From Clostridiaceae bacterium (lineage in GTDB: Bacteria > Bacillota > Clostridia > DSM-8532): a stretch of DNA of 46,304 bases. Numbering within the stretch: position 1 is the stretch's first letter; every line of letters begins with the position of its first letter. The stretch lies in the NCBI GenBank assembly GCA_012719645.1, contig JAAXZX010000012.1, forward strand, positions 1-46,304. The letters are read 5' to 3'. Under the pieces are notes generated by a model that saw nothing but the letters and a program-made list of their open reading frames with translations, made no database searches and was not told where the DNA came from. A program made the position numbers and the translations under genes. Below are positions 1-8,652 of the stretch, piece by piece.

Positions 1-23
1 AGGTTCAAGTCCTCTCACTTTTG
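1..23 (+). tRNA. 3' end of a tRNA, cut by the window edge
   Basis: The window opens with a T-loop (TTCAAGT) and the 3' T-stem, followed by what would be the 3' acceptor strand (CACTTTT) and a G. The first ~19 bases equal the T-arm of the complete tRNA-Pro on the other strand. No CCA is encoded. The anticodon is outside the window, so the amino acid cannot be named. A terminator hairpin follows at once. Confidence 0.5.
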
Positions 24-33
24 CTAAAAAGAC

Positions 34-65
34 AGCGGATTCTGATTTCTCAGAATCCGCTTTTT
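34..65 (+). terminator. Shared bidirectional intrinsic terminator between convergent tRNAs
   Basis: A perfect 12-bp stem (AGCGGATTCTGA / TCAGAATCCGCT) with a TTTC loop is followed by five T on the plus strand. On the minus strand the same hairpin runs into the complement of the A-run at 26-30. It can therefore stop both the truncated plus-strand tRNA and the minus-strand tRNA-Pro. Confidence 0.85.
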
Positions 66-67
66 AT

Positions 68-143
68 TGGTCGGAGTGAGAGGACTTGAACCTCCGGCCT
101 CTTGGTCCCGAACCAAGCGCTCTACCACCTGAGCCACACCCCG
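68..143 (-). tRNA. tRNA-Pro(CGG)
   Basis: Read on the minus strand this is a full 76-nt cloverleaf. The acceptor stem CGGGGTG pairs with CACTCCG with one G-T wobble. The D-arm contains GGCTCAGGTGGTAGAGC. The anticodon stem CTTGG/CCAAG encloses TTCGGGA, giving anticodon CGG (reads CCG). The T-arm is GGAGG-TTCAAGT-CCTCT. The discriminator is A and the 3' CCA is encoded in the DNA. Confidence 0.95.
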
Positions 144-163
144 TCAGCAACATACGCTATTTT

Positions 164-193
164 AGCATAATTCTTTGCCCGTAGCAATGACAA
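164..193 (-). promoter_or_regulatory. Candidate sigma-A promoter of tRNA-Pro
   Basis: On the minus strand TTGTCA (193-188) lies 18 nt before TATGCT (169-164), about 20 nt upstream of the tRNA 5' end. An 8-bp inverted repeat, CTTTGCCC (173-180) and GGGCAAAG (208-215), flanks the -35 element. Its meaning is unknown. Confidence 0.45.
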
Positions 194-284
194 AATATGA
201 AGCCACTGGGCAAAGATTATTATATGACGGAATGGTTCTGAATTCAAGTAAATTGTGACCAAAGCATGGCATTGGCGAAAGTGT

Positions 285-345
285 GCCAGGGGGACCGTCC
301 CCGTGGCTTTGCTCTAGCCAGAGGAACCGTCCCCCTGGTTTGAGA
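285..345. repeat. Palindromic GGGGACGGT repeat, locus A (two units)
   Basis: Two imperfect palindromes of ~26 bp (about 285-310 and 316-341) have cores GGGGGACCGTCCCC and AGGAACCGTCCCCC, flanked by GCCA/TGGC-type arms. The GH3 stop codon (314-316, minus) lies between the units, and the second unit is translated as the last residues of the GH3 enzyme. Similar units occur at 11457-11547, 28625-28711, 29251-29278 and 42573-42667. The layout is REP-like, and no transposase is nearby. Confidence 0.8.
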
Positions 346-2692
346 AGGCACGCCGGGTGACCTTACGCATGCCGTTCTCGAAGCGCAGCCGGAAGCTCTG
401 CTGGTGGTGGATATCCACAGAGGAGGAGCCGACCATCACGTCCAGGACGCAGTCTTCAAGCCCGAGTTCGTAGTCCTTGTTATGGTAGGCAAGGGAATCA
501 TACAGGATATCTAAGTTTAAAGTAACCCGCTCACCTTTCTTCAAAGAAACCCGCTTATATGCTTTAAGCTCGCGTTCAGGCTGTATGACCGAGGTATAGC
601 GCTTCCTGACATAGACCTGGACCACCTCGTCGCCGTCATAAGGGCCTTCGTTCAATACTGTCACGCTGACACGGATGCGGTCATCTTCCTGGCTGAAGGC
701 GGCATCCTCATACAAGAAGCGGGAATAGCTCAGGCCATAGCCAAACGGGTATAGCGGCTTTGTATCCATTTCCAGGTAGGAGTCCTTCCAGAACTGGGTT
801 TTGCCCGTGGCATGCTGGGAATAATATATCGGAAGCTGTCCCAGGCTCTTGGGAATGGAGACGGGAAGCCGTCCTCCCGGATTGTATCTTCCGAACAGGG
901 CATCCGCAATGGCATCGGCGCCTTCCATCCCGGGACGCCAGGCCTCGAGGATGGCGTCCATCTCCGTGCTCTCATAGGAAAGTTCCAGGGGCCTTCCATT
1001 GCACAGGACAAGGATTATGGGTTTTCCAAGCTTCTTCAGTTCCTTCAACAGGGCCCTTTGCTCATGGGAAAGGCAGATTTCAACACGGTCCACCGATTCG
1101 CCGCTGTCGTTTTCATAGCCCAGCCCGCTGGTATCGCCGCATACCGCTATAACCACATCGGCTTTTGATGCGGCCTCCACCGCTTCCTCAACGGCATAGA
1201 AATCCGAATCGTGATTATAATCAGTCGTATCCTTAAGACCGGGAGCCAGGTAAACCCGGGTTCCATGGCCTACCCTTTCACAGATGGCCTGGTATACGGT
1301 TTTTATGTCATGGTACAGGTCCTCGAACCGGGTACCCTTCTGCTTCAGGAAAACCGAGGTCGGAATGTTCTCTCCTTCCAGGGTCTCAGTCCACCGGTAC
1401 ATGTATTCTATATGGGACGGATAGGAATAGTCGCTGTATGCGAATTCCTTCTTATCTGCAAGAGGTCCCACCACAGCAATGCTCCCTATTTCGGGAGACA
1501 GGGGGAGGATATTGTCCCTGTTACTGAGCAGCGTGAGGGACTGGCGGGCTATTTTCCCCGCTATTTCCCTGTGCTCCCGGCAGCAGACTGTTTCCTGGAC
1601 TCGGTTCACATCCACATAGGGATTGTCGAACAGGCCGAGCCTGAACTTGATGGACAGCATTTTTGCAACAGCCCGGTCTATTATGGATATGTCGATACGC
1701 CCCTGTTCCACCAATGGCTTTAGGTTGTTCAGCAGACTTTGTTCCAGGAGTTCCATCTGGATGCCCGCCTTCAGAGCAAGCTCAATGGCCTCATTTAGGG
1801 TCTCGCAATAACCATGGAACTCCCTGATCAGTTTTATGCCATTGCCATCGGCCATTAAGAGCCCGTCAAAACCCAGCTTCTCCCGGAGGATACCTACTAA
1901 AAGCTCCTCCGAGACGTGGCAGGGCCTGTCATGCCACTCGTGATAGGCCGCCATTACGCATGCGGCGTTTGCCTCGCGGATAGCCGCCTCGAAAGGAACG
2001 GTATAGCAGTCGAGCATCTCCCTTTTTGTGATGTGGATGGGAGAACAGTTTCGTCCGCCGTCACTTATGCCCTGGGCTGCAAAATGCTTCAGTGTGGCAG
2101 CTATACCCTGATTCAGGTTATCGGACTGAAGGCCTTTGGTGTAGGCCATGCCGCACTGGGTAACGAGATATACGTCCTCGCCGTATGATTCCTCATAACG
2201 CCCGAAACGGTGGTCCCGGACCACATCGACAACAGGAGCCAGAGCAAGCCGCTCACCTGTTGCAAGCATTTCTTTCCGTATGGCATCTCCCATCTGCCGA
2301 ACCAGGTCTTCATTAAACATGGCGGCAGCCCCTAAATTCTGGGGGAACAGGGTATGATCACGGCTTAAAACCCCGGAGGTGGCCTCGGTCACGAACAGGG
2401 CGGGAATACCCAGCCTTGTCTTCTCCGCCAGGTATTTCTGGATCCTGTTGATGACAGCAGCCATCTCAGCGGGCCTGAGTTCCGTTTCGCCGCCAATGCG
2501 GTTGATGTAGCCGATGCCATGGGGAATATTTTCTGTTGCCTTTTCCTCGGAGAAGGTCAGGGTATGGCGGTCGGTAATGATATTAATCAGCCTGACCCAT
2601 GTCATCTGGGCAATTTTCTCATCGAGGGTCATCCTGTCCAGCAAATCCTTAACGCGCTCTTCCACAGGCTTGGAAGGATCCTTATAGATCAT
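314..2692 (-). CDS. GH3 family beta-glycosidase (beta-glucosidase or beta-xylosidase)
   Basis: Hydrolyses terminal beta-linked sugars. There is no signal peptide, so it probably acts in the cytoplasm on imported oligosaccharides. The order is the N-terminal TIM-barrel domain (TLDEKIAQM near the start, then KHFAAQG), the likely nucleophile Asp in GFDGLLMADGNG near residue 280, the alpha/beta sandwich domain, and a C-terminal fibronectin-III-like domain (GDEVVQVYV). An ATG at 2716 is in frame but lacks a Shine-Dalgarno; the ATG at 2692 has GGAGG about 10 nt upstream and gives the usual family N-terminus, so it is preferred (792 residues). It is divergent from xylB, which suggests xylo- or gluco-oligosaccharides. 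The last ~9 residues (SNQGDGSSG) are encoded by a palindromic repeat that also brings the stop close, so the natural C-terminus may have been replaced. Confidence 0.92.
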   Translation of the reverse strand: MIYKDPSKPVEERVKDLLDRMTLDEKIAQMTWVRLINIITDRHTLTFSEEKATENIPHGIGYINRIGGETELRPAEMAAVINRIQKYLAEKTRLGIPALFVTEATSGVLSRDHTLFPQNLGAAAMFNEDLVRQMGDAIRKEMLATGERLALAPVVDVVRDHRFGRYEESYGEDVYLVTQCGMAYTKGLQSDNLNQGIAATLKHFAAQGISDGGRNCSPIHITKREMLDCYTVPFEAAIREANAACVMAAYHEWHDRPCHVSEELLVGILREKLGFDGLLMADGNGIKLIREFHGYCETLNEAIELALKAGIQMELLEQSLLNNLKPLVEQGRIDISIIDRAVAKMLSIKFRLGLFDNPYVDVNRVQETVCCREHREIAGKIARQSLTLLSNRDNILPLSPEIGSIAVVGPLADKKEFAYSDYSYPSHIEYMYRWTETLEGENIPTSVFLKQKGTRFEDLYHDIKTVYQAICERVGHGTRVYLAPGLKDTTDYNHDSDFYAVEEAVEAASKADVVIAVCGDTSGLGYENDSGESVDRVEICLSHEQRALLKELKKLGKPIILVLCNGRPLELSYESTEMDAILEAWRPGMEGADAIADALFGRYNPGGRLPVSIPKSLGQLPIYYSQHATGKTQFWKDSYLEMDTKPLYPFGYGLSYSRFLYEDAAFSQEDDRIRVSVTVLNEGPYDGDEVVQVYVRKRYTSVIQPERELKAYKRVSLKKGERVTLNLDILYDSLAYHNKDYELGLEDCVLDVMVGSSSVDIHHQQSFRLRFENGMRKVTRRAFSNQGDGSSG

Positions 2693-2854
2693 GTCCTTAA
2701 GTCCTCCATTCTTCATCGGTTTTTTACGATTTCTGAACTGTAACAGGGAGGTTCATCCCGGCCGTTTTATGCCATCTGATTTAATGATACAGTCATGGTT
2801 CATAAAAGTAAAATGAAAAACGGTTGCAAATTATTCAAAATGTACAAATCCCTA

Positions 2855-2883
2855 TTGCAATGCGGAATAAATTAGGATAGACT
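2855..2883 (+). promoter_or_regulatory. Candidate sigma-A promoter of the xylB operon
   Basis: TTGCAA (2855-2860), a 17-nt spacer and TAGACT (2878-2883) lie 40 nt before the xylB start. A weak cre-like sequence (GAAAAACGGTTGCA, 2815-2828) sits just upstream but departs from the CcpA consensus at several positions. Confidence 0.5.
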
Positions 2884-2905
2884 TAATAATGTCAGATTAA
2901 TAAGT
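2881..2905. promoter_or_regulatory. Candidate XylR (ROK) operator
   Basis: A 25-bp inverted repeat with arms ACTTAATAAT and ATTAATAAGT (9 of 10 positions match) and a 5-bp centre covers the end of the -10 and the predicted transcription start of xylB. The size and 10-5-10 layout fit known XylR operators of Bacillota, though the sequence differs from the Bacillus one. The ROK regulator is encoded in the same operon, so feedback repression is the natural inference. Confidence 0.5.
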
Positions 2906-2923
2906 TTTGGAGGTGGGGTAACC

Positions 2924-4456
2924 ATGGCATACCTTCTTGGCATCGACATAGGTACATCAGGTACCAAAACGGTTCTGTTCGATGAAAATGGAACGACAGT
3001 AGCAAGTGATACCCAGGAATACCCGCTTTATCAACCCAGGAACGGATGGGCTGAGCAAGACCCTGAGGACTGGTGGAAAGCTACTTGCGTATCTACACGC
3101 AACGTGCTTGCAAAGAGCGGGGTCAATCCCAGGGACATCAAGGGCATAGGCCTTTCGGGGCAGATGCACGGACTGGTTCTCCTGGATGCAGACAACAAGG
3201 TATTGAGAAAGTCAATTATCTGGTGTGATCAGCGCAGTGCCCAGGAATGCGAAGAGATCACCTCCATCATTGGTGCGGAGCGCCTGATCGAGATCACCGC
3301 CAATCCTGCTCTGACAGGCTTTACAGCTTCCAAGATCAAATGGGTAATGAACAACGAGCCTGAAATATATGAGAAGGCGCGTAAAATCCTTTTGCCCAAG
3401 GACTATATCCGTTTCTGCCTGACCGGTGAGTACGCCACCGAGGTATCGGATGCCAGCGGCATGCAGCTCCTGGATGTGCCCAACCGTAGATGGAGCGACG
3501 AAGTCCTGCAGAAGCTGGGCATTGACAAGGGTATGCTGGGCAGGGTTTATGAATCCCAGGAAGTTACCGGAACAGTGACAAAGAAGGCAGCCGAGCTTAC
3601 CGGCCTTGCCGAAGGCACCATCGTTGTGGGCGGCGGCGGCGACCAGGCCGCAGGCGCTGTCGGCAACGGTATCGTCAAGCCGGGTATCATTTCATCAACA
3701 ATAGGAACATCTGGCGTTGTCTTTGCCTATACCGACAAGGTGAGCATCGACCCCAAGGGCCGCGTGCATACATTCTGCCATGCAGTACCGAACACCTGGC
3801 ACATCATGGGCGTTACCCAGGGTGCAGGCCTGTCTCTCCAGTGGTTCAGGAACAATTTCTGCCATGAGGAGATCTCTTCTGCAGGCCTTCTGGATGTCGA
3901 TCCGTACTACCTGATTGACAAAGCTGCCGAAAAGGTACCCGTCGGCGCCGACGGGCTGATTTACCTGCCCTATCTCATGGGAGAGAGGACACCCCATCTT
4001 GACCCTGACTGCAGAGGCGTTTTCTTCGGAATCTCTGCAAAGCACACCAAGCGCGAGTTCCTGAGAGCCGTAATGGAAGGCGTGGCCTACAGCCTCAAGA
4101 ACTGCCTGGATATCATAATGGAAATGGGTATCGGGATCAATGAGGTCCGGGCGTCCGGCGGCGGCGGAAAGAGCCCGCTGTGGAGGCAGATCCAGGCCGA
4201 CCTCTTCGGAACACCGATCTGCACCGTGAACTCCAGTGAAGGACCCGCCTTGGGAGTCGCCCTCCTGGCAGGCGTGGGCGCAGGCGTGTACAAGAGTGTT
4301 CCCGAGGCCTGCGACCAGACCATCAGGGTGGTTACACGCCAGGATTACAACAGGGATAACAACGCTGCTTACCAGAAATTCTATCAACTGTACAATGACA
4401 TCTACCTGTCATTGAAGAACGACTTTAAAACACTTGCAAAGGTAAACCAGAACTGA
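2924..4456 (+). CDS. xylB: Xylulokinase
   Basis: Phosphorylates D-xylulose to D-xylulose 5-phosphate with ATP, the second step of the isomerase route of xylose use, in the cytoplasm. At 510 residues it has the usual FGGY-kinase length. Visible are the N-terminal phosphate loop (GIDIGTSGTKT, residues 6-16), the SGQMHG substrate motif near 78, the GGGGDQAAGAVG segment near 235 with the expected catalytic Asp, and the C-terminal adenosine motif GGGGKSPLW near 412. The start has a strong GGAGGTGGGG upstream. It is first in xylB-xylR-xylA, with a 19-nt gap to the ROK gene, and is divergent from the GH3 glycosidase. Confidence 0.96.
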   Translation: MAYLLGIDIGTSGTKTVLFDENGTTVASDTQEYPLYQPRNGWAEQDPEDWWKATCVSTRNVLAKSGVNPRDIKGIGLSGQMHGLVLLDADNKVLRKSIIWCDQRSAQECEEITSIIGAERLIEITANPALTGFTASKIKWVMNNEPEIYEKARKILLPKDYIRFCLTGEYATEVSDASGMQLLDVPNRRWSDEVLQKLGIDKGMLGRVYESQEVTGTVTKKAAELTGLAEGTIVVGGGGDQAAGAVGNGIVKPGIISSTIGTSGVVFAYTDKVSIDPKGRVHTFCHAVPNTWHIMGVTQGAGLSLQWFRNNFCHEEISSAGLLDVDPYYLIDKAAEKVPVGADGLIYLPYLMGERTPHLDPDCRGVFFGISAKHTKREFLRAVMEGVAYSLKNCLDIIMEMGIGINEVRASGGGGKSPLWRQIQADLFGTPICTVNSSEGPALGVALLAGVGAGVYKSVPEACDQTIRVVTRQDYNRDNNAAYQKFYQLYNDIYLSLKNDFKTLAKVNQN

Positions 4457-4475
4457 TTTTTGAGGTGTGTGCCTT

Positions 4476-5669
4476 TTGAGGGAAACAACGACGGGCAATA
4501 ACAAATACCTGAAAGAACTGAATAAAGCCGCCATACTGGACCTCATCAGGACCACCAGGGGTATTTCGCGAAAGGCTCTGGCCGACCGCACGGGGCTTTC
4601 GCCCACCGCTACGGGAGCAATTGTGAGAGAGCTTCTGGGAGCCCAGTTCATAAGGGAGGTGGGCGAGGGCAAGTCCTCCGGGGGCAGAAAACCGGTCATG
4701 CTTGAGATAAACCCGGATTCCTACTACTCCTTTGGTTTTGACATAGACATGAGGTTTATCTATACGGTAGTGCTGGATATCACTGGAAAGGTGCATTACG
4801 AGGAGAAATGGGAAAACCATTCATCCCTTACTCCTGAACAGGCTGTTGACCGGATCGGGCGCATTTATGATACCGTGGTATCAAGCCTGAAGATCAAAAA
4901 GGACAGGATCCTGGGGGTCGGCGTATCCATTCCCGGAATGCTGGACATAACAACACGAAGGATCTTCCTTGCTCCGAACCTGGGATGGTCCAACGTGGAT
5001 ATCAGGGAAAGCCTGAGCCAGAGGCTTGATGCTCCGGTCTACCTCGATAACGAGGCAAGATGTTCAGCCTTTTGTGAAAACTGGCTGGGCATATGCAAGG
5101 GTGTGGAGGATTTCGTCTGTATCAACATCGAATCCGGTATCGGCGCCGGTGTCTTTGTGAGGGGAAAGATCTATCGCGGGTACACCGGAAGCGCAGGCGA
5201 GGTAGGGCATATTTCAGTTGATGAGAACGGCCCCAGGTGCAAGTGCGGAAACGTGGGCTGCCTTGAAACCATGGCATCCATCAACGCCATGGCGGAAAGG
5301 TACAGGGAGATGGCATCAAAGACCAACCCGGACGTTTCCGGGAACACCATCGACCAGAACTTCGAAGCCCTTCTTGCAGGCGCACTTGATGGAAACCGCG
5401 CATGCCTGGAGATCTTGAAGGAGGCTGCCGTGAGCCTTGGAAAGGCCATCGGCTACCTCATCAACGCCTTTAACCCGCAGACCATCGTTATAGGCAAGAA
5501 GTTTCCACGGTATGCCAAACTGGTCATTGACGACATAGCCGAGTCGGCAGCCAAAACAGCCCTGGCACACCTGGCAGAGAACTGCAGCATCGTCCCGTCC
5601 AGCTTTGGAGAGAACTCTTCAGCCCTGGGCGCGGCAATTATACCAATCCGCAAGCTCTTCGGCAAATAG
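4476..5669 (+). CDS. xylR: ROK-family transcriptional regulator, probable xylose repressor XylR
   Basis: An N-terminal winged helix-turn-helix (about residues 10-65, KAAILDLIRTTRGISRKALA) is followed by a ROK sugar-kinase-like domain with VSIPGMLD, the GIGAGVFVRGKIYRG glycine-rich segment and the ROK zinc motif CKCGNVGCLE near residue 255. It probably represses the xyl operon and responds to xylose. Start choice: GAGGT (4462-4466) sits 9 nt before TTG at 4476, while the in-frame GTG at 4467 directly abuts that Shine-Dalgarno and is unlikely. It lies between xylB and xylA. A 25-bp inverted repeat over the xylB promoter is its likely target; a looser palindrome (TTACTAATTAAGTAA, 5688-5702) precedes xylA. 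Confidence 0.88.
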   Translation: MRETTTGNNKYLKELNKAAILDLIRTTRGISRKALADRTGLSPTATGAIVRELLGAQFIREVGEGKSSGGRKPVMLEINPDSYYSFGFDIDMRFIYTVVLDITGKVHYEEKWENHSSLTPEQAVDRIGRIYDTVVSSLKIKKDRILGVGVSIPGMLDITTRRIFLAPNLGWSNVDIRESLSQRLDAPVYLDNEARCSAFCENWLGICKGVEDFVCINIESGIGAGVFVRGKIYRGYTGSAGEVGHISVDENGPRCKCGNVGCLETMASINAMAERYREMASKTNPDVSGNTIDQNFEALLAGALDGNRACLEILKEAAVSLGKAIGYLINAFNPQTIVIGKKFPRYAKLVIDDIAESAAKTALAHLAENCSIVPSSFGENSSALGAAIIPIRKLFGK

Positions 5670-5736
5670 CCGGGAGACCAACACATGTTACTAATTAAGT
5701 AATAACAATAAATTCAAAACAAGGAGGGAAACCATT

Positions 5737-7059
5737 ATGTCAGAATTTTTCAAAGGAATCGGCAAGATTCAGTATGAGGGACCCGAATCAAAGAATCCGT
5801 TAGCGTTCAAGTACTACAACCCTGACGAGGTCATCGCCGGCAAGACCATGAAGGAGCATCTGCGCTTTGCTGTTGCCTACTGGCATACATACCAGGCCAG
5901 GGGCGTGGATATGTTCGGCGGTGGGACAGCAGTAAGACCCTGGGACGATATAACCGATCCCATGGACCTGGCCTATGCCAAGGTTGATGCCAACTTCGAG
6001 TTCTGCGAAAAGCTTGGCGTTCCGTTCTTCTGCTTCCATGACAGGGATATTGCCCCTGAGGCCGATAGCCTTGCGGAGACCAACAAGAGGCTTGACAAGG
6101 TTGTTGCCAAGATCAAGGATCGTATGAAGGACAGCCCGGTCAAGCTCCTTTGGGGAACCACCAACGCTTTCAGCCATCCCAGGTTTGTACATGGCGCGTC
6201 CACATCCTGCAATGCCGGCGTTTTTGCCTATGCCGCATCCCAGGTTAAAAAGGCCATGGAAATCACCAAGGAATTGGGCGGACAGAACTATGTGTTCTGG
6301 GGAGGTCGTGAAGGCTACGAGACACTGCTCAATACCGATATGAAGCTGGAACTGGACAACCTGGCCCGCTTCCTGCGTATGGCGGTTGAATATGCCAAGG
6401 AGATCGGGTTTGACGGCCAGCTCCTTATAGAGCCCAAGCCGAAGGAACCCACCAAGCATCAGTACGATTTCGACGCAGCCACGGTAATCGGCTTCCTGAA
6501 GAACTATGGCCTTGATCCGTACTTCAAGCTCAACATTGAGGCCAACCATGCGACACTCGCCATGCATACCTTCCAGCATGACCTGAGGGTGGCCAGGATC
6601 AACAACGCGCTGGGAAGCATCGACGCCAACCAGGGCGACCTGCTGCTGGGCTGGGACACCGACCAGTTCCCGACCAACCTCTATGAGACAACCCTGGCTA
6701 TGTATGAAGTGCTCATGATGGGCGGCTTCACCAAGGGCGGACTCAACTTCGACGCCAAGGTGCGCAGGGCTTCATTTGAGCCTGTGGATCTGTTCTATGG
6801 CCATATCGTCGGCATGGATTCCTTCGCGAAGGGCCTGAAGGTTGCCGCAAAACTCATTGAAGACCGCGTATTGGAGGACTTCATAGCCAAGCGTTACGAA
6901 AGCTATACCTACGGAATCGGCAAGGACATCGTGGAGGGCAAGGTTGGATTCAAGGAACTGGAAGCCTACATACTCGAGAATGGAGAGCCGAAGCAGTCGT
7001 CAGGACGCCAGGAGCTGCTGGAAGCCATATTCAACCAGTACCTGCTGGAGACCAAGTAA
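5737..7059 (+). CDS. xylA: Xylose isomerase
   Basis: Interconverts D-xylose and D-xylulose using two divalent metal ions. At 440 residues with an N-terminal extension it belongs to the long class II xylose isomerases. The catalytic His lies in FCFHDRD near residue 103. The metal and substrate segments [10 protein letters not shown] (~186), [13 protein letters not shown] (~232), [17 protein letters not shown] (~268) and SIDANQGD with WDTDQFP are all intact. The ATG has AAGGAGGG at proper spacing. It is last in the xyl operon and is followed by a terminator hairpin. With XylB it feeds xylulose 5-phosphate into the pentose phosphate pathway. Confidence 0.97.
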   Translation: MSEFFKGIGKIQYEGPESKNPLAFKYYNPDEVIAGKTMKEHLRFAVAYWHTYQARGVDMFGGGTAVRPWDDITDPMDLAYAKVDANFEFCEKLGVPFFCFHDRDIAPEADSLAETNKRLDKVVAKIKDRMKDSPVKLLWGTTNAFSHPRFVHGASTSCNAGVFAYAASQVKKAMEITKELGGQNYVFWGGREGYETLLNTDMKLELDNLARFLRMAVEYAKEIGFDGQLLIEPKPKEPTKHQYDFDAATVIGFLKNYGLDPYFKLNIEANHATLAMHTFQHDLRVARINNALGSIDANQGDLLLGWDTDQFPTNLYETTLAMYEVLMMGGFTKGGLNFDAKVRRASFEPVDLFYGHIVGMDSFAKGLKVAAKLIEDRVLEDFIAKRYESYTYGIGKDIVEGKVGFKELEAYILENGEPKQSSGRQELLEAIFNQYLLETK

Positions 7060-7077
7060 TCCGGCGGTGCGAAACAG

Positions 7078-7108
7078 AGGAGCCGCAGGGTTTTCCCGCG
7101 GCTCCTTT
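7078..7108 (+). terminator. Intrinsic terminator of the xyl operon
   Basis: The stem AGGAGCCGC-a-GGG / CCC-GCGGCTCCT with a TTTT loop begins 18 nt after the xylA stop. The T tract after it is short (TTTAT). Confidence 0.7.
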
Positions 7109-7149
7109 ATGATTCTTCCTATAAACAGGCAGTTATTTATTTATCCGGA

Positions 7150-8427
7150 TCACAGGTCCCTGTGGGTGAAACGCCGTTTGCCCGAGGCATAATCGGCCAC
7201 AATGTGGCCGTCGCCTATCAGCTTGTACTTGTAGGTTACCAGGCCGTCAAGCCCGACGGGACCGCGGGCATGGATCTTGTTGGTGCTTATGCCCACCTCG
7301 GCGCCGAAGCCGTACCTGAACCCATCGCTGAAACGGGTGGAGCAGTTGGCGAATACATTCGCCGAATCCACATACTCGAGGAAACGGCTGATGTTGCCTT
7401 CGTCCTTCGATATTATTGCGTCGGTATGCCCGGAGCCGTAGGTGTTGATATGGTCTATGGCTTCGTCCAACGAGTCCACAACCTTAATGGAAAGTATCAG
7501 GTCAAGGTACTCGGTCTTCCAATCATCCTCAGTCGCCGCTTTGCAGGGGATAATCTCTCGCGTTCTCTCACAGCCCCTGATCTCCACTGACTTTGCTTCC
7601 AACGCCTCTTTCAGGGAAGGCAAAACCTTCTCTGCCGAATCCTTATGGATGAGCAGGGTTTCCAGGGCGTTGCAGACGGCCACATACTGGGTCTTGGAAT
7701 CCACGACAATGTCAACTGCCCTGTCCGCGTCCACGTCCCTGTCAATGTAGACATGACAGATACCGTCGGCATGACCCAGGACCGGGATGCGCGAATTGTC
7801 CATGATATAGCGAACGAACTGGTTTGAGCCGCGGGGTATGATCAGGTCAACATATTCATCCAGGGCAAGCATTTCGTTAACCTCTTCCCGGCTTTCCAGG
7901 AGGTTGATCCAATGATCAGGCATACCGGCTTCCATGGATGCTTCCTCAATAACCTGCACCAGTATACGGTTAGTCAGCGCGGCTTCCCTGCCTCCCTTGA
8001 GGAGGACGGCGTTCCCGCTTTTAAGGCATAGCGTGGATATCTGGACCAGCGCGTCGGGCCGTGATTCGAAGATAATGCCGATCACGCCGATGGGGCAACT
8101 AACCCTGCAGAGCTTCATACCGTCATCCAGTTCCCGGGCAAGCAGGGTTTTGCCAACGGGATCATCAAGGCCGATAAGGCTGTGGATGCCATCAACCACT
8201 TCATTGAGCTTTTTCTCATCGAACTTGAGCCTCTTGAGAAGCGGAGCGGCAAGATTCTCGGCAGCGCTCCTCTCCAAATCCTGCCTGTTGGCCTCAAAGA
8301 TAGCGTCCTTTTTCGCCAGAAGGGCTTCGGCTATCTTTTCAAGGGCGCTGTTCTTAAGTTCCGTGGAGACTCCCTGCATAAGTATGGAAGCCTTTTTGGC
8401 CTGTATCGCCATAGACCTGGTATCCAT
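7150..8427 (-). CDS. proA: Gamma-glutamyl phosphate reductase
   Basis: Reduces L-glutamyl 5-phosphate with NADPH to glutamate 5-semialdehyde, the second step of proline synthesis. The 425 residues match the family. The catalytic Cys lies in AVCNALETLLIH near residue 252, and the cofactor and substrate segments IGIIFESRPDA and LKGGREA are intact. GAGGG is about 6 nt before the ATG. Its partner proB (glutamate 5-kinase) is not in the window, while proC is about 32 kb away on the plus strand, so the pathway genes are dispersed. It converges on xylA and is divergent from prfC. Confidence 0.96.
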   Translation of the reverse strand: MDTRSMAIQAKKASILMQGVSTELKNSALEKIAEALLAKKDAIFEANRQDLERSAAENLAAPLLKRLKFDEKKLNEVVDGIHSLIGLDDPVGKTLLARELDDGMKLCRVSCPIGVIGIIFESRPDALVQISTLCLKSGNAVLLKGGREAALTNRILVQVIEEASMEAGMPDHWINLLESREEVNEMLALDEYVDLIIPRGSNQFVRYIMDNSRIPVLGHADGICHVYIDRDVDADRAVDIVVDSKTQYVAVCNALETLLIHKDSAEKVLPSLKEALEAKSVEIRGCERTREIIPCKAATEDDWKTEYLDLILSIKVVDSLDEAIDHINTYGSGHTDAIISKDEGNISRFLEYVDSANVFANCSTRFSDGFRYGFGAEVGISTNKIHARGPVGLDGLVTYKYKLIGDGHIVADYASGKRRFTHRDL

Positions 8428-8557
8428 TTCTATCCCTCACCATGCGACTTTGAATATCCCATAAACAACTAACAAATTAGTATTATAATACCATGAACCA
8501 AGGATTATGTGAATAGAAATACCGTCCCGCCAGGCCTGTGATCTTTGAAATGCTTGC

Positions 8558-8586
8558 TTGACGAGTCCGGGGCTTGTCTATAAAAT
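8558..8586 (+). promoter_or_regulatory. Candidate sigma-A promoter of prfC
   Basis: TTGACG (8558-8563), a 17-nt spacer and TAAAAT (8581-8586) lie 66 nt before the prfC start. Confidence 0.65.
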
Positions 8587-8652
8587 ATGATTTGTATCTT
8601 TTCAGAATACTAACTGATGGCTATGGACAAGTAAGGCAGGTATTAAAATATT

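Noticed and set aside
2815-2828. CcpA cre site upstream of xylB
   Set aside because: GAAAAACGGTTGCA has the central CG but misses several consensus positions; it is too weak to list as a feature.
3695-4387. A 230-residue reading frame antisense to xylB
   Set aside because: Entirely opposite xylB and with no recognisable motif.
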